Shown here one piece after another: positions 9,477 through 17,562 of a stretch of DNA of 64,000 nt. Where the stretch lies: NCBI RefSeq assembly GCF_004022465.1, contig NZ_SAVA01000004.1:1-64000 (forward strand), read 5' to 3'. The stretch is from Rhodobacter huangdaonensis. Its GTDB lineage: Bacteria > Pseudomonadota > Alphaproteobacteria > Rhodobacterales > Rhodobacteraceae. The notes below the pieces were generated by a model. That model did no database searches, was not told the origin of the DNA, and was given only the letters and a program-made list of their open reading frames with translations. The position numbers were made by a program, and so were the translations under genes. Every line of letters starts with the position of its first letter. The first letter of the stretch is position 1.

Positions 9477-10065
9477 GGCGGGCCCGGATCTCGGCAATCA
9501 ACTGGCGCACGGCGGCACGGGTGCCCTCGATCGTGTGGGTCTCGATCACATGATGGGCGCGGGCGCGCTTGTGCGCATCGGGAAGCTGGCGCGCGAGGAT
9601 CAGATCGAGCTGTGCCTCGGTCATCGTGCCGCGGGCCAGGACCCGGGCACGCTGATGCTCGGCCGGGACCGAGACCACAAGCACCGCATCGCAGATCGTA
9701 TCGGCGCCGGTTTCGAACAGCAGCGGGATGTCCAGCAAGATCAGATCGGCCTCGGAATGGGCCGTGATGAACTCCATCCGCGACGCGGTGGTCAGCGGAT
9801 GAACGATCGATTCCAGCCGGGACAGAGCCTGTTTGTCGCCATGCAGCACCTCGCGCAGGCGCGCGCGGTCAACGGCACCGTCGACGACAACGCCCGGAAA
9901 GGCCTCGGCGATCGCCGGCACGGCGGCACCGCCCCGGGCGTAAAGCGCATGCACCGTCGCGTCGGCATCCCAGACCGGCACGCCTTCCTCGGCGAACATC
10001 TTCGCCGTGGTCGACTTGCCCATGCCGATCGAGCCGGTCAGGCCAAGAAGAAAGGGTCTGTTCAT
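9469..10065 (-). CDS. coaE: Dephospho-CoA kinase
   Basis: Phosphorylates the ribose 3'-OH of dephospho-CoA, the last step of coenzyme A synthesis. The 198-residue product has a P-loop GLTGSIGMGKST at residues 8-19 and the family segment VPVWDADATVH just after. The ATG at 10065 overlaps the aroE stop as ATGA; a longer upstream extension lies inside aroE and is rejected. Neighbours and spacing show one tightly coupled operon with maf, aroE and dnaQ. Confidence 0.95.
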   Translation of the reverse strand: MNRPFLLGLTGSIGMGKSTTAKMFAEEGVPVWDADATVHALYARGGAAVPAIAEAFPGVVVDGAVDRARLREVLHGDKQALSRLESIVHPLTTASRMEFITAHSEADLILLDIPLLFETGADTICDAVLVVSVPAEHQRARVLARGTMTEAQLDLILARQLPDAHKRARAHHVIETHTIEGTRAAVRQLIAEIRARHA

Positions 10066-10901
10066 GCCGAAAGCACCGCTTCGCGCAGCTCGGCCGTCAC
10101 CTCGGGGCGATGGCCGAACCAGCGCTCGAAACCGGGAACAGCCTGATGCAGCAGCATGCCCAGCCCGTCGACCGTGGTGCAGCCCATGGCCGCCGCCTCT
10201 TCCAGAAGTTTCGTGCGCAGCGGAGTATAGACGCAATCCGTCACCACGGCGCGGGCATCGAGCGCATCCAGCGGCACGCGGAACTCGGCCTTGCCCTCCA
10301 TGCCAAGCGAGGAGGTGTTCACCACGGTGCGGGCGTCCTCCATCATGTTGCCGGCCTGAACCCAGTCATAGACGACGACACGGGCGCCGAATTCGGTGCG
10401 CAGCACATCGGCCCGCGCCCGGGTGCGGTTCGAGATCCGGATCTCGGGCACGCCGACCTCGAGCAGCGAGGCGACGATGGCACGCGCCGCCCCACCGGCG
10501 CCGATCACCGCCGCCGGCCCCTCGGCCGGCGCCCAGCCCGGCGCGCCCTCGCGCAGGTTGGCGATGAAGCCGTAGCCGTCGGTGTTGTCGGCATGGATGC
10601 GGCCGTCGGGGCGGAAGATCAGCGTGTTCGCTGCCCCGATCAGCGCGGCGCGGTCCGACACCACATCGGCCAGCGCCAGCACCGTTTCCTTGTGCGGGAT
10701 GGTGACGTTGCAGCCGACGAAACCCGCCTTCGGCAATGCGCGCAGCACCGTCTCCAGGTCTTCGGCTGCCACATCCATCGGGATGTAATGGCCGCGGATG
10801 CCATATTGCTTCAGCCAATAGCCATGCAGCGCCGGCGAACGCGAATGCGCGATCGGCGAGCCGATGACACCGGCCAGCGGAATCCGGGGATGGTCGTTCA
10901 T
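10062..10901 (-). CDS. aroE: Shikimate dehydrogenase (NADP+)
   Basis: Reduces 3-dehydroshikimate to shikimate in aromatic amino acid synthesis. In the 279-residue product the substrate-binding motif SPIAHSRSPALH lies near residues 15-26, the catalytic Lys71 is in NVTIPHKE and Asp108 is in NTDGYG; a Rossmann motif GAGGAARA follows. The ATG at 10901 overlaps the maf stop by ATGA. Middle gene of maf-aroE-coaE-dnaQ. Confidence 0.95.
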   Translation of the reverse strand: MNDHPRIPLAGVIGSPIAHSRSPALHGYWLKQYGIRGHYIPMDVAAEDLETVLRALPKAGFVGCNVTIPHKETVLALADVVSDRAALIGAANTLIFRPDGRIHADNTDGYGFIANLREGAPGWAPAEGPAAVIGAGGAARAIVASLLEVGVPEIRISNRTRARADVLRTEFGARVVVYDWVQAGNMMEDARTVVNTSSLGMEGKAEFRVPLDALDARAVVTDCVYTPLRTKLLEEAAAMGCTTVDGLGMLLHQAVPGFERWFGHRPEVTAELREAVLSA

Positions 10902-11497
10902 GTCGTCAGATCTCCGCGCACATGCAGCCAGTTCAGGAACTCGATCAGCGGGAGCCCCAGAACGGCAAAGTAGTCGCCTTCGACGGCAGAGAAAAGCCGC
11001 ACGCCCTCTTCCTCGAGCTTGTAGCAGCCGACGGCAGTGCGAATGCTGTCCCAATTGCGCGCGACATACTCCTCGATGAAGGCGTCGGAGAGCGGATGCA
11101 TCCGCAGCCGGACCTCGGCGACATGGCGCCAGAGCGGGGCCCCGTCGCGCAGCGCCACCAGCGCCGACAGCAGCCGGTGCGTCTGGCCCGAGAGCGCGCG
11201 CAGATGCGCAATCGCCTCTTCGGGCGTCTCTGGCTTGGCGAAGATCCGGCCTTTCAGCTCCAGCACCTGATCGGCACCGAGGACCAGGTGCCCCGGCCGC
11301 CGCGCCGAGATTTTCGCCGCCTTCATCTCGGCCAGCGCATCGGCGATGTCGCGCGGCGTCGCGCCGTCGGCCTCGAGCGCGGCGCGGATCGCCTCTTCGT
11401 CGATGCGGCCGGGCAGGACCTCGACCTCGATGCCGGCGGCGCGCAACAGGCGCGCGCGGATTTCAGAGGAAGAGGCGAGGGTGAGGGCGAAGGTCAT
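10898..11497 (-). CDS. maf: Maf/YceF-type nucleoside triphosphate pyrophosphatase
   Basis: House-cleaning pyrophosphatase of the Maf family, which hydrolyses modified or non-canonical nucleoside triphosphates; the family has also been linked to septum formation. The 199-residue product begins with the family signature LASSSEIRARLL and has GADQVLELKGRIFAKP around residues 80-95 with the conserved Asp, Gln and Lys. I cannot decide between m7GTP and dTTP/UTP as preferred substrate. It is the first gene of maf-aroE-coaE-dnaQ and the gene closest to the proposed replication origin; a TGTGGACAA (DnaA-box-like, minus strand) touches its start codon. Confidence 0.92.
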   Translation of the reverse strand: MTFALTLASSSEIRARLLRAAGIEVEVLPGRIDEEAIRAALEADGATPRDIADALAEMKAAKISARRPGHLVLGADQVLELKGRIFAKPETPEEAIAHLRALSGQTHRLLSALVALRDGAPLWRHVAEVRLRMHPLSDAFIEEYVARNWDSIRTAVGCYKLEEEGVRLFSAVEGDYFAVLGLPLIEFLNWLHVRGDLTT

Positions 11498-11872
11498 GTG
11501 GACAACATCCGGGAGAACTGCCGGGGCAAAGCTGTGGAGCCACCGGGGTGTGGAATTTCCTCCACCGTTCTGGCGTGTTTCGGCCTGGAACGAAAGCAGA
11601 CTCTGCACCTGTGACTCCGCGCCGCGGGCAAATGTGAGCGACTCATGATTCGAAGCGAGTCGCCCCGGGTTTTCCACAGATTCGCCCCGCCCGATGATTT
11701 CGTGAATCTCATTGAATATGAAAGAAAATTTCCCCATATCCAGAATCCGAAACGGCGATGCGGCGACTCTTGTCCACCCTGGGGAAAACTGCCCTGAAAC
11801 CGAGTAATCCCCACTATCCACAGGGCAATCATCATCATCATCTTTTCTTTAAATCTTTTTTTTCTTTATGAA
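11498..11872. other. oriC: Candidate chromosomal replication origin (oriC)
   Basis: A non-coding segment between maf and hemJ, both of which are transcribed away from it. DnaA-box-like 9-mers, each with one mismatch to TTATCCACA, are TTGTCCACA (11497-11505, minus), TTTTCCACA (11670-11678) and CTATCCACA (11814-11822); TTGTCCACC at 11770-11778 is weaker. Nine GANTC sites, targets of the CcrM methylase in this class, begin at 11599, 11613, 11640, 11647, 11657, 11679, 11704, 11743 and 11765. A pyrimidine-rich AT stretch at 11826-11870 could be the unwinding element. GCGACTC (11638-11644) and GAGTCGC (11657-11663) form an inverted repeat. The parAB-rsmG-mnmG-mnmE-rho and maf-aroE-coaE-dnaQ flanks are the origin neighbours known from Caulobacter. 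No box is a perfect consensus, so this remains inference. Confidence 0.72.
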
Positions 11873-11893
11873 GTGATGCGAACGGAGGGACCG

Positions 11894-12358
11894 ATGACCG
11901 ACTTTCTGCTGACCGCCTACCCCTGGGTCAAAAGCCTGCACGTCATGTCCGTGCTCGCTTGGATGGCCGGGCTGTTCTACCTGCCACGGCTCTACGTCTA
12001 TCACGTCGAGGGCCTTCAAAAGCAGGGCGTCACCCGCGGATCGGACATGGAGCTGCTCTTCCGCCATCAGGAACGTCTGTTGATGAAGGCAATCATGGCG
12101 CCGGCGATGATCTCGAGCTGGCTGTTCGGGCTGCTCCTCGTCTTCACCCCGGCGGTGATCGACTGGTCCGCCGCCTGGCCCTGGGCCAAGGGCGCCGCGG
12201 TGATCGCGATGACCGGCTATCATTTCTTCCTCGAGGTCGCGCGCAAGCGCTTCGTCGCCGGCGAAAACCGGATGACCGGCCGGCAGTGGCGGATGATGAA
12301 CGAGGTCCCGACGCTTCTGATGATCGTCATCGTGATCGCGGTGATCGTGAAATTCTGA
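11894..12358 (+). CDS. hemJ: Protoporphyrinogen oxidase HemJ
   Basis: Membrane protein that oxidises protoporphyrinogen IX to protoporphyrin IX in haem (and, where present, chlorophyll) synthesis in bacteria lacking HemG or HemY-type oxidases. The 154-residue product has four hydrophobic segments, with His16 (SLHVMSVLAWMAG) and the FYLPRLYVYH segment characteristic of the UPF0093/HemJ family. The ATG at 11894 follows GGAGGGACCG; starts 18-21 bases upstream lack a ribosome site. It is the first gene to the right of the proposed origin. In Rhodobacterales this position before rho is common. Confidence 0.9.
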   Translation: MTDFLLTAYPWVKSLHVMSVLAWMAGLFYLPRLYVYHVEGLQKQGVTRGSDMELLFRHQERLLMKAIMAPAMISSWLFGLLLVFTPAVIDWSAAWPWAKGAAVIAMTGYHFFLEVARKRFVAGENRMTGRQWRMMNEVPTLLMIVIVIAVIVKF

Positions 12359-12365
12359 GCATTCG

Positions 12366-12393
12366 TTGACTCGCAGCGTTTCAGGGCTTATCT
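12366..12393 (+). promoter_or_regulatory. Sigma-70-type promoter for rho
   Basis: TTGACT at 12366-12371 and TTATCT at 12388-12393 are separated by 16 bp, a good vegetative promoter. It begins eight bases after the hemJ stop and would give a leader of about 90 nt before rho. Rho in other bacteria is autoregulated through attenuation in its leader, which this length would allow. Confidence 0.6.
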
Positions 12394-12489
12394 GCGGGAT
12401 CAGCCCCGGCCGTCCGGCCGACAGGTTCTTCTGAAGACGATGATGGACACGCGCTGCCGGGACGCCGGCCGGCGCCCTTTGCGGATGAA

Positions 12490-13773
12490 ATGTCGATGAA
12501 CACCGAAACCGAACGGCTCAATCTTGCGGATCTGAAGGCGAAAAGCCCGAAGGACCTGCTGGCGATGGCCGAGGACTGGGAAATCGAGAACGCCTCGACC
12601 ATGCGCAAGGGCGAGATGATGTTCTCGATCCTGAAAGAGCATGCCGAGGAAGGCGTCGAGATCGGCGGTGACGGTGTGCTCGAGGTGCTGCAGGACGGTT
12701 TCGGCTTCCTGCGCTCGCCCGAGGCGAACTATCTGCCCGGCCCGGACGACATCTACGTCTCGCCCGACATGATCCGGCAATACAGCCTGCGCACCGGCGA
12801 CACGGTCGAGGGGATCATCCGCGCACCCGGCGAAAACGAGCGCTATTTCGCGCTGACCTCGGTCGAGCGGATCAACTTCGAGGACCCGGACAAGGCCCGC
12901 CACAAGGTCGCCTTCGACAACCTCACGCCGCTCTACCCCGACGAGCGGCTGAAGATGGAAATCGAGGATCCGACGATCAAGGATCGCTCGGCGCGGATCA
13001 TCGACCTCGTGGCGCCGATCGGGAAGGGGCAGCGCGGCCTGATCGTCGCGCCGCCGCGCACTGGTAAGACGGTTCTGCTGCAGAACATCGCGCATTCGAT
13101 CGCCACCAATCATCCGGAATGCTACCTGATCGTGCTGCTGATCGACGAGCGGCCGGAAGAAGTGACCGACATGCAGCGCTCGGTGAAGGGCGAGGTGATC
13201 TCCTCGACCTTCGACGAGCCGGCGACGCGGCACGTTGCGGTCGCCGAAATGGTGATCGAAAAGGCGAAGCGCCTGGTCGAGCACAAGCGTGACGTGGTGA
13301 TCCTGCTCGACTCGATCACCCGCCTTGGCCGCGCCTACAACACCGTGGTGCCGAGCTCGGGCAAGGTGCTGACCGGCGGTGTCGATGCGAACGCGCTGCA
13401 GCGGCCGAAGCGCTTCTTCGGTGCCGCGCGCAACATCGAGGAGGGCGGCTCGCTGACGATCATCGCGACGGCGCTGATCGACACCGGCTCGCGCATGGAC
13501 GAGGTGATCTTCGAAGAGTTCAAGGGCACCGGCAACTCGGAAATCGTGCTCGACCGCAAGGTGGCGGACAAGCGCGTCTTCCCGGCGATGGATATCCTGA
13601 AGTCGGGCACCCGCAAGGAAGACCTGCTGGTCGACCAGAAGGACCTGCAGAAGACCTATCTGCTGCGCCGCATCCTGAACCCGATGGGCACCACCGATGC
13701 GATCGAGTTCCTGATTTCCAAGCTGAAACAGACGAAGTCGAACGCCGAGTTCTTCGATTCGATGAACGGCTGA
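12490..13773 (+). CDS. rho: Transcription termination factor Rho
   Basis: Hexameric RNA-dependent ATPase that terminates transcription. The 427-residue product contains the N-terminal helix bundle and the cold-shock-like RNA-binding fold (GDGVLEVLQDGFGFLRS, residues 60-76), the P-loop APPRTGKT at 187-194, the catalytic LLIDERPEEVTDM region, and the secondary RNA-binding loops around SSGKVLTGG and FFGAARNIEEGGS. Length and motifs are typical. The start at 12490 or the ATG six bases later are both possible. No insertion domain is present. It leads the group rho-mnmE-mnmG-rsmG-parA-parB. Confidence 0.97.
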   Translation: MSMNTETERLNLADLKAKSPKDLLAMAEDWEIENASTMRKGEMMFSILKEHAEEGVEIGGDGVLEVLQDGFGFLRSPEANYLPGPDDIYVSPDMIRQYSLRTGDTVEGIIRAPGENERYFALTSVERINFEDPDKARHKVAFDNLTPLYPDERLKMEIEDPTIKDRSARIIDLVAPIGKGQRGLIVAPPRTGKTVLLQNIAHSIATNHPECYLIVLLIDERPEEVTDMQRSVKGEVISSTFDEPATRHVAVAEMVIEKAKRLVEHKRDVVILLDSITRLGRAYNTVVPSSGKVLTGGVDANALQRPKRFFGAARNIEEGGSLTIIATALIDTGSRMDEVIFEEFKGTGNSEIVLDRKVADKRVFPAMDILKSGTRKEDLLVDQKDLQKTYLLRRILNPMGTTDAIEFLISKLKQTKSNAEFFDSMNG

Positions 13774-13786
13774 GGTCGTTCGGCCG

Positions 13787-15070
13787 ATGGACACCATCTT
13801 CGCCCTGGCGACAGCCCGCGGAAAGGCGGGCGTCGCGGTCGTCCGCATTTCCGGCCCGCGGGCATGGGCGGCGGCCGAGGTGCTGGCCGGGTCCTTGCCC
13901 GCGCCGCGCCAGGCCGGGCTGCGCCGGCTGCGGCTGGAGGGCGAGGAACTCGACGAGGCGGTGGTGCTGTGCTTTGCCGCGGGGGCGAGTTTCACCGGCG
14001 AAGAGGTGGCCGAGCTGCATGTGCATGGCGCGGTGGCGACGGTTGCCGCGATTCTGCGGGCGCTTTCCGGCATTGAGGGGCTGCGGCTCGCCGAGCCCGG
14101 CGAATTCACCCGCCGTGCGCTGGAGAATGGCCGGCTCGACCTTGCCCAGGTCGAGGGCCTGTCGGACCTGATCGAGGCGGAGACCGAAGCGCAGCGCAAG
14201 CAGGCGCTGGCGGTTCTGTCCGGCGCTGTCGGGCTGGTGGTCGAGGACTGGCGCGCACGGCTGATCCGGGCGGCGGCGCTGCTCGAGGCGACGATCGACT
14301 TTGCCGACGAGGAGGTGCCCGTCGATGTGCGCCCCGAGGTGACGGCGCTGCTCGATGGCGTCATTGCCGCGCTGCGTGACCAGATCGCGCGGGTGGGGGC
14401 GGCCGAGCGCGTGCGCGAGGGGTTCGAGGTGGCGATCGTCGGCCGGCCGAATGCCGGCAAGTCGACGCTGCTGAATGCGCTGGCCGGGCGCGAGGCGGCG
14501 ATCACCTCGGAAATCGCCGGCACGACGCGCGACGTGATCGAGGTGCGGATGGACCTTGGCGGGCTGGCCGTCACCTTGCTGGACACGGCCGGGCTGCGCG
14601 AGACCGGCGACGTGGTCGAGGCGATTGGCGTCGAGCGTGCGCTCGCGCGTGCGGCGCAGGCGGATCTGCGGATCTTCCTGCTGGATGGCGCGGAAGTGCC
14701 GCTGCTGGCCCCGGTGCCGGGCGACCTTGTGGTGCAGGGCAAGGCCGATCTTCAGCCGGGCGCGGGGTTTGCGGTTTCCGGCAAGACCGGCGCCGGGCTC
14801 GACCGGCTGATCGCGGAGGTCACCGCACGGCTGCAGGATCGGGCCGCGGGAGCCGGGGTGATGACGCGCGAGCGGCATCGGGTGGTGATGGAGCGCGCAT
14901 TTCAGGCTTTGGAATCGGCGAGAAATGAGGTATTGCGCGGCTCCGACCGGGTCGAGCTTGCTTCCGAAGGGCTGCGCCAGGCAGCACGGGCGCTTGAATC
15001 CATGGTCGGGCGGGTGGATGTGGAGCATCTTCTCGACGAGATTTTCGCGAGCTTCTGCATCGGCAAGTGA
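13787..15070 (+). CDS. mnmE: tRNA modification GTPase MnmE
   Basis: With MnmG it installs the cmnm5 group on wobble uridines of certain tRNAs. The 427-residue product has the N-terminal tetrahydrofolate-binding domain (about 1-115), a helical domain interrupted by the G domain (about 212-370) and the C-terminal CIGK with the conserved Cys. G1 is GRPNAGKS (219-226), the GTT of G2 and DTAG (266-269) are present. The G4 motif is atypical: QGKAD (317-321) where NKxD is expected, so the guanine-specifying Asn is Gly. It sits four bases before mnmG, its partner. Confidence 0.95.
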   Translation: MDTIFALATARGKAGVAVVRISGPRAWAAAEVLAGSLPAPRQAGLRRLRLEGEELDEAVVLCFAAGASFTGEEVAELHVHGAVATVAAILRALSGIEGLRLAEPGEFTRRALENGRLDLAQVEGLSDLIEAETEAQRKQALAVLSGAVGLVVEDWRARLIRAAALLEATIDFADEEVPVDVRPEVTALLDGVIAALRDQIARVGAAERVREGFEVAIVGRPNAGKSTLLNALAGREAAITSEIAGTTRDVIEVRMDLGGLAVTLLDTAGLRETGDVVEAIGVERALARAAQADLRIFLLDGAEVPLLAPVPGDLVVQGKADLQPGAGFAVSGKTGAGLDRLIAEVTARLQDRAAGAGVMTRERHRVVMERAFQALESARNEVLRGSDRVELASEGLRQAARALESMVGRVDVEHLLDEIFASFCIGK

Positions 15071-15073
15071 GGA

Positions 15074-16945
15074 GTGTTTCACGTGAAACATCTTGACGTC
15101 ATCGTCGTCGGCGGCGGTCATGCCGGCACCGAGGCAGCCCATGCGGCGGCCCGGGCAGGGGCGCGCACGGCGCTGGTCACGCTGCGGCGCGAGGCGATCG
15201 GCGTGATGTCGTGCAACCCGGCGATCGGCGGGCTTGGCAAGGGCCATCTGGTGCGCGAGATCGACGCGCTCGACGGTGTGATGGGCCGTGCGGCCGATTT
15301 CGCTGGCATCCAGTTCCGCCTGCTGAACCGGCGCAAGGGGCCGGCCGTGCAGGGCCCGCGAGCGCAGGCTGACCGCAAGCTCTATCGTCTGGCGATGGCG
15401 CGGCTGACCGCGGCGCAGGAGAACCTCGAGGTGATCGAGGGCGAGGCCGCCGATCTGATCGTGACCGAAGGCCGCGTCGCCGGGGTGCGGCTGGCCGATG
15501 GCAGCGAGATTGGCGCGGCTGCCGTGGTGCTGACCATCGGCACCTTCCTGCACGGCGTCATCCACATCGGCGATCAGCGCCAGCCCGGCGGCCGCATCGG
15601 CGACAAGCCGTCGATCGCGCTGGCCGACCGGCTGCGCGATCTGTCCTTGCCGCTTGGCCGGCTGAAGACCGGCACGCCGCCGCGGCTCGACGGGCGCAGC
15701 ATCGACTGGTCCGTCCTTGACAGCCAGCCGGGTGACGACGATCCGGCGATGTTCAGCTTCCTGCACAAGGCGCCCTTCGTGCGGCAGATCTCCTGCGGCA
15801 TCACCCATACGAACGAGCGCACGCATGAGGTGATCCGCGAGAACCTTGGCCGCTCAGCGATGTATGGCGGTCATATCGAGGGGGTCGGGCCGCGCTATTG
15901 CCCCTCGATCGAGGACAAGGTCGTGCGCTTTGCCGACAAGACCTCGCATCAGGTGTTCCTGGAGCCTGAGGGGCTGGATGACGACACGATCTATCCGAAC
16001 GGCATTTCCACCTCGCTGCCGGTCGATGTGCAGGAGGTCTATGTCCGCTCGATCCGCGGGCTGGAGGAAGTGCGCATCCTGCAGCCGGGCTATGCGATCG
16101 AATACGATTTCGTCGATCCGCGCGCGCTGACCCCGACGCTCGAGCTGCGCGAACAGCCGGGGCTTTATCTTGCCGGGCAGATCAACGGCACCACTGGCTA
16201 TGAAGAGGCGGCGGCGCAGGGGCTGGTGGCCGGGCTGAACGCGGCGCGTGCCGCGCAGGGGCAGGGGGCCGCCGTCTTCAGCCGCACGAACAGCTATATC
16301 GGCGTGATGATCGACGATCTGGTGACGCGCGGTGTGGCCGAGCCCTATCGCATGTTCACCTCGCGCGCCGAGTTCCGCCTGTCGCTGCGCGCCGATAATG
16401 CCGACCAGCGGCTGACGCCGATGGGCATCGCGCTTGGCTGTGTGGGGGCGGAACGGCAGGCGGCCTTTGCGCAGAAGATGGAGGCGCTGGAGACCGGCCG
16501 GGCACTGCTCGATTCGCTGGTGCTGACGCCGAAGCAGGCGGTTTCCGCCGGGCTGAAGGTGAACCAGGACGGCAGCAAGCGCTCGGCTTTCGAGCTTCTG
16601 TCCTTCCCGGACATCGGCCTGACCGAGCTGTCGGGTGTGTTCCCGCAGATTGCCGAACTGCCCGCCGAGATCGCCGATCAGCTTGCCAAGGACGCGCTCT
16701 ATGCCAGCTATATCGAGCGACAGGAGCGTGACGTGGCCGCAATGAAACGCGACGAGAACTGGGAAATTCCGGCCGATTTCGACTATGCGGCGCTCTCCGG
16801 CCTGTCGAACGAGCTGAAGCTGAAACTTGGCCGGGCGCGGCCGCAGACGCTTGCCCAGGCCAGCCGGGTGGACGGTGTGACGCCGGCCGCACTGGCGCTC
16901 ATCCTTGCCAGCCTGCGTCAGGCCAGCCGGGCGGCCACGGCATGA
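15074..16945 (+). CDS. mnmG: tRNA uridine-5-carboxymethylaminomethyl modification enzyme MnmG (GidA)
   Basis: FAD enzyme working with MnmE on wobble uridine 34. The 623-residue product begins MFHVKH followed by the dinucleotide-binding VVGGGHAGTEAA (residues 11-22), and carries SCNPAIGGLGKGH and RYCPSIEDK with the conserved Cys residues. The GTG start at 15074 is chosen because the reading frame MFHVKH is the typical alphaproteobacterial N-terminus; those codons are part of a perfect parS site. A GTG nine bases later is an alternative. The stop overlaps rsmG by four bases. Confidence 0.95.
   Translation: MFHVKHLDVIVVGGGHAGTEAAHAAARAGARTALVTLRREAIGVMSCNPAIGGLGKGHLVREIDALDGVMGRAADFAGIQFRLLNRRKGPAVQGPRAQADRKLYRLAMARLTAAQENLEVIEGEAADLIVTEGRVAGVRLADGSEIGAAAVVLTIGTFLHGVIHIGDQRQPGGRIGDKPSIALADRLRDLSLPLGRLKTGTPPRLDGRSIDWSVLDSQPGDDDPAMFSFLHKAPFVRQISCGITHTNERTHEVIRENLGRSAMYGGHIEGVGPRYCPSIEDKVVRFADKTSHQVFLEPEGLDDDTIYPNGISTSLPVDVQEVYVRSIRGLEEVRILQPGYAIEYDFVDPRALTPTLELREQPGLYLAGQINGTTGYEEAAAQGLVAGLNAARAAQGQGAAVFSRTNSYIGVMIDDLVTRGVAEPYRMFTSRAEFRLSLRADNADQRLTPMGIALGCVGAERQAAFAQKMEALETGRALLDSLVLTPKQAVSAGLKVNQDGSKRSAFELLSFPDIGLTELSGVFPQIAELPAEIADQLAKDALYASYIERQERDVAAMKRDENWEIPADFDYAALSGLSNELKLKLGRARPQTLAQASRVDGVTPAALALILASLRQASRAATA
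15075..15090. promoter_or_regulatory. parS: parS site 1 (ParB-binding, inside mnmG)
   Basis: The sequence is exactly TGTTTCACGTGAAACA, the 16-bp consensus palindrome bound by chromosomal ParB/Spo0J. It overlaps codons 1-6 of mnmG, so the protein N-terminus (FHVKH) is fixed by the site. It lies 3.3 kb from parB and 3.2 kb from the proposed origin. Confidence 0.95.
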
Positions 16946-17562
16946 GCGTCGAAGCCTTTTCCGCCGCCGTCGATGTTTCACGTGAAACACTCGACCGGCT
17001 GACCGCCTACGAGGCGCTGCTGCGCAAGTGGAATGCGGCAATCAACCTGGTCTCGCCGCAGACGCTTTCCCAGGTCTGGACGCGGCACTTCCTCGATTCG
17101 GCACAGATCTTTGCGCTTGGCCCGGATACGGCGCGGACCTGGGCCGATCTGGGTAGTGGCGGCGGCTTTCCCGGGCTGGTGATCGCGGTTCTGGCGGCGG
17201 AAAAGCGCCCCGATCTGGCGGTGACACTGGTCGAGAGCGACCGGCGCAAATCGGCCTTCTTGATCACCGCGGCGCGCGAACTCGGCCTTTCCGTTGCGGT
17301 GAAAAGCGAGCGGATCGAGGCGCTTGCGCCTCTTCAGGCCGATATTCTCAGCGCCCGGGCGCTGGCTCCGCTCACCGATCTTCTGGGCTTTGCCGAGCGG
17401 CATCTTGCCCCCGGCGGTATCTGCCTGTTCCCGAAAGGGGCCCGCTGGCGTGAAGAGCTTGCGCCGGCGCGCGAAAGGTGGTCCTTTCAGCTCGATCCGC
17501 ATCCCAGCGAAACCGAGTCCGAAGCCGTCATCCTGCAGATCGATGGAGTGAAACGTGTCTGA
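16942..17562 (+). CDS. rsmG: 16S rRNA (guanine527-N7)-methyltransferase RsmG (GidB)
   Basis: SAM-dependent methyltransferase for G527 of 16S rRNA; loss of this modification often gives low-level streptomycin resistance. The 206-residue product has KWNAAINLVSPQT near residue 30, the SAM motif DLGSGGGFPGLVIA near 70-85, and ESDRRKSAFL. The ATG overlaps the mnmG stop by ATGA, and the stop overlaps the parA start. Codons for VSRET carry a second parS site. Conserved order mnmE-mnmG-rsmG-parA-parB. Confidence 0.95.
   Translation: MSVEAFSAAVDVSRETLDRLTAYEALLRKWNAAINLVSPQTLSQVWTRHFLDSAQIFALGPDTARTWADLGSGGGFPGLVIAVLAAEKRPDLAVTLVESDRRKSAFLITAARELGLSVAVKSERIEALAPLQADILSARALAPLTDLLGFAERHLAPGGICLFPKGARWREELAPARERWSFQLDPHPSETESEAVILQIDGVKRV
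16974..16989. promoter_or_regulatory. parS: parS site 2 (ParB-binding, inside rsmG)
   Basis: A second perfect TGTTTCACGTGAAACA palindrome, encoding VSRET in the RsmG N-terminus. It is 1.9 kb from site 1 and about 0.6 kb upstream of parA. Confidence 0.95.

Noticed and set aside
12400..15826. Long minus-strand frames opposite rho, mnmE and mnmG
   Set aside because: Shadow frames of conserved genes; composition typical of antisense high-GC DNA.
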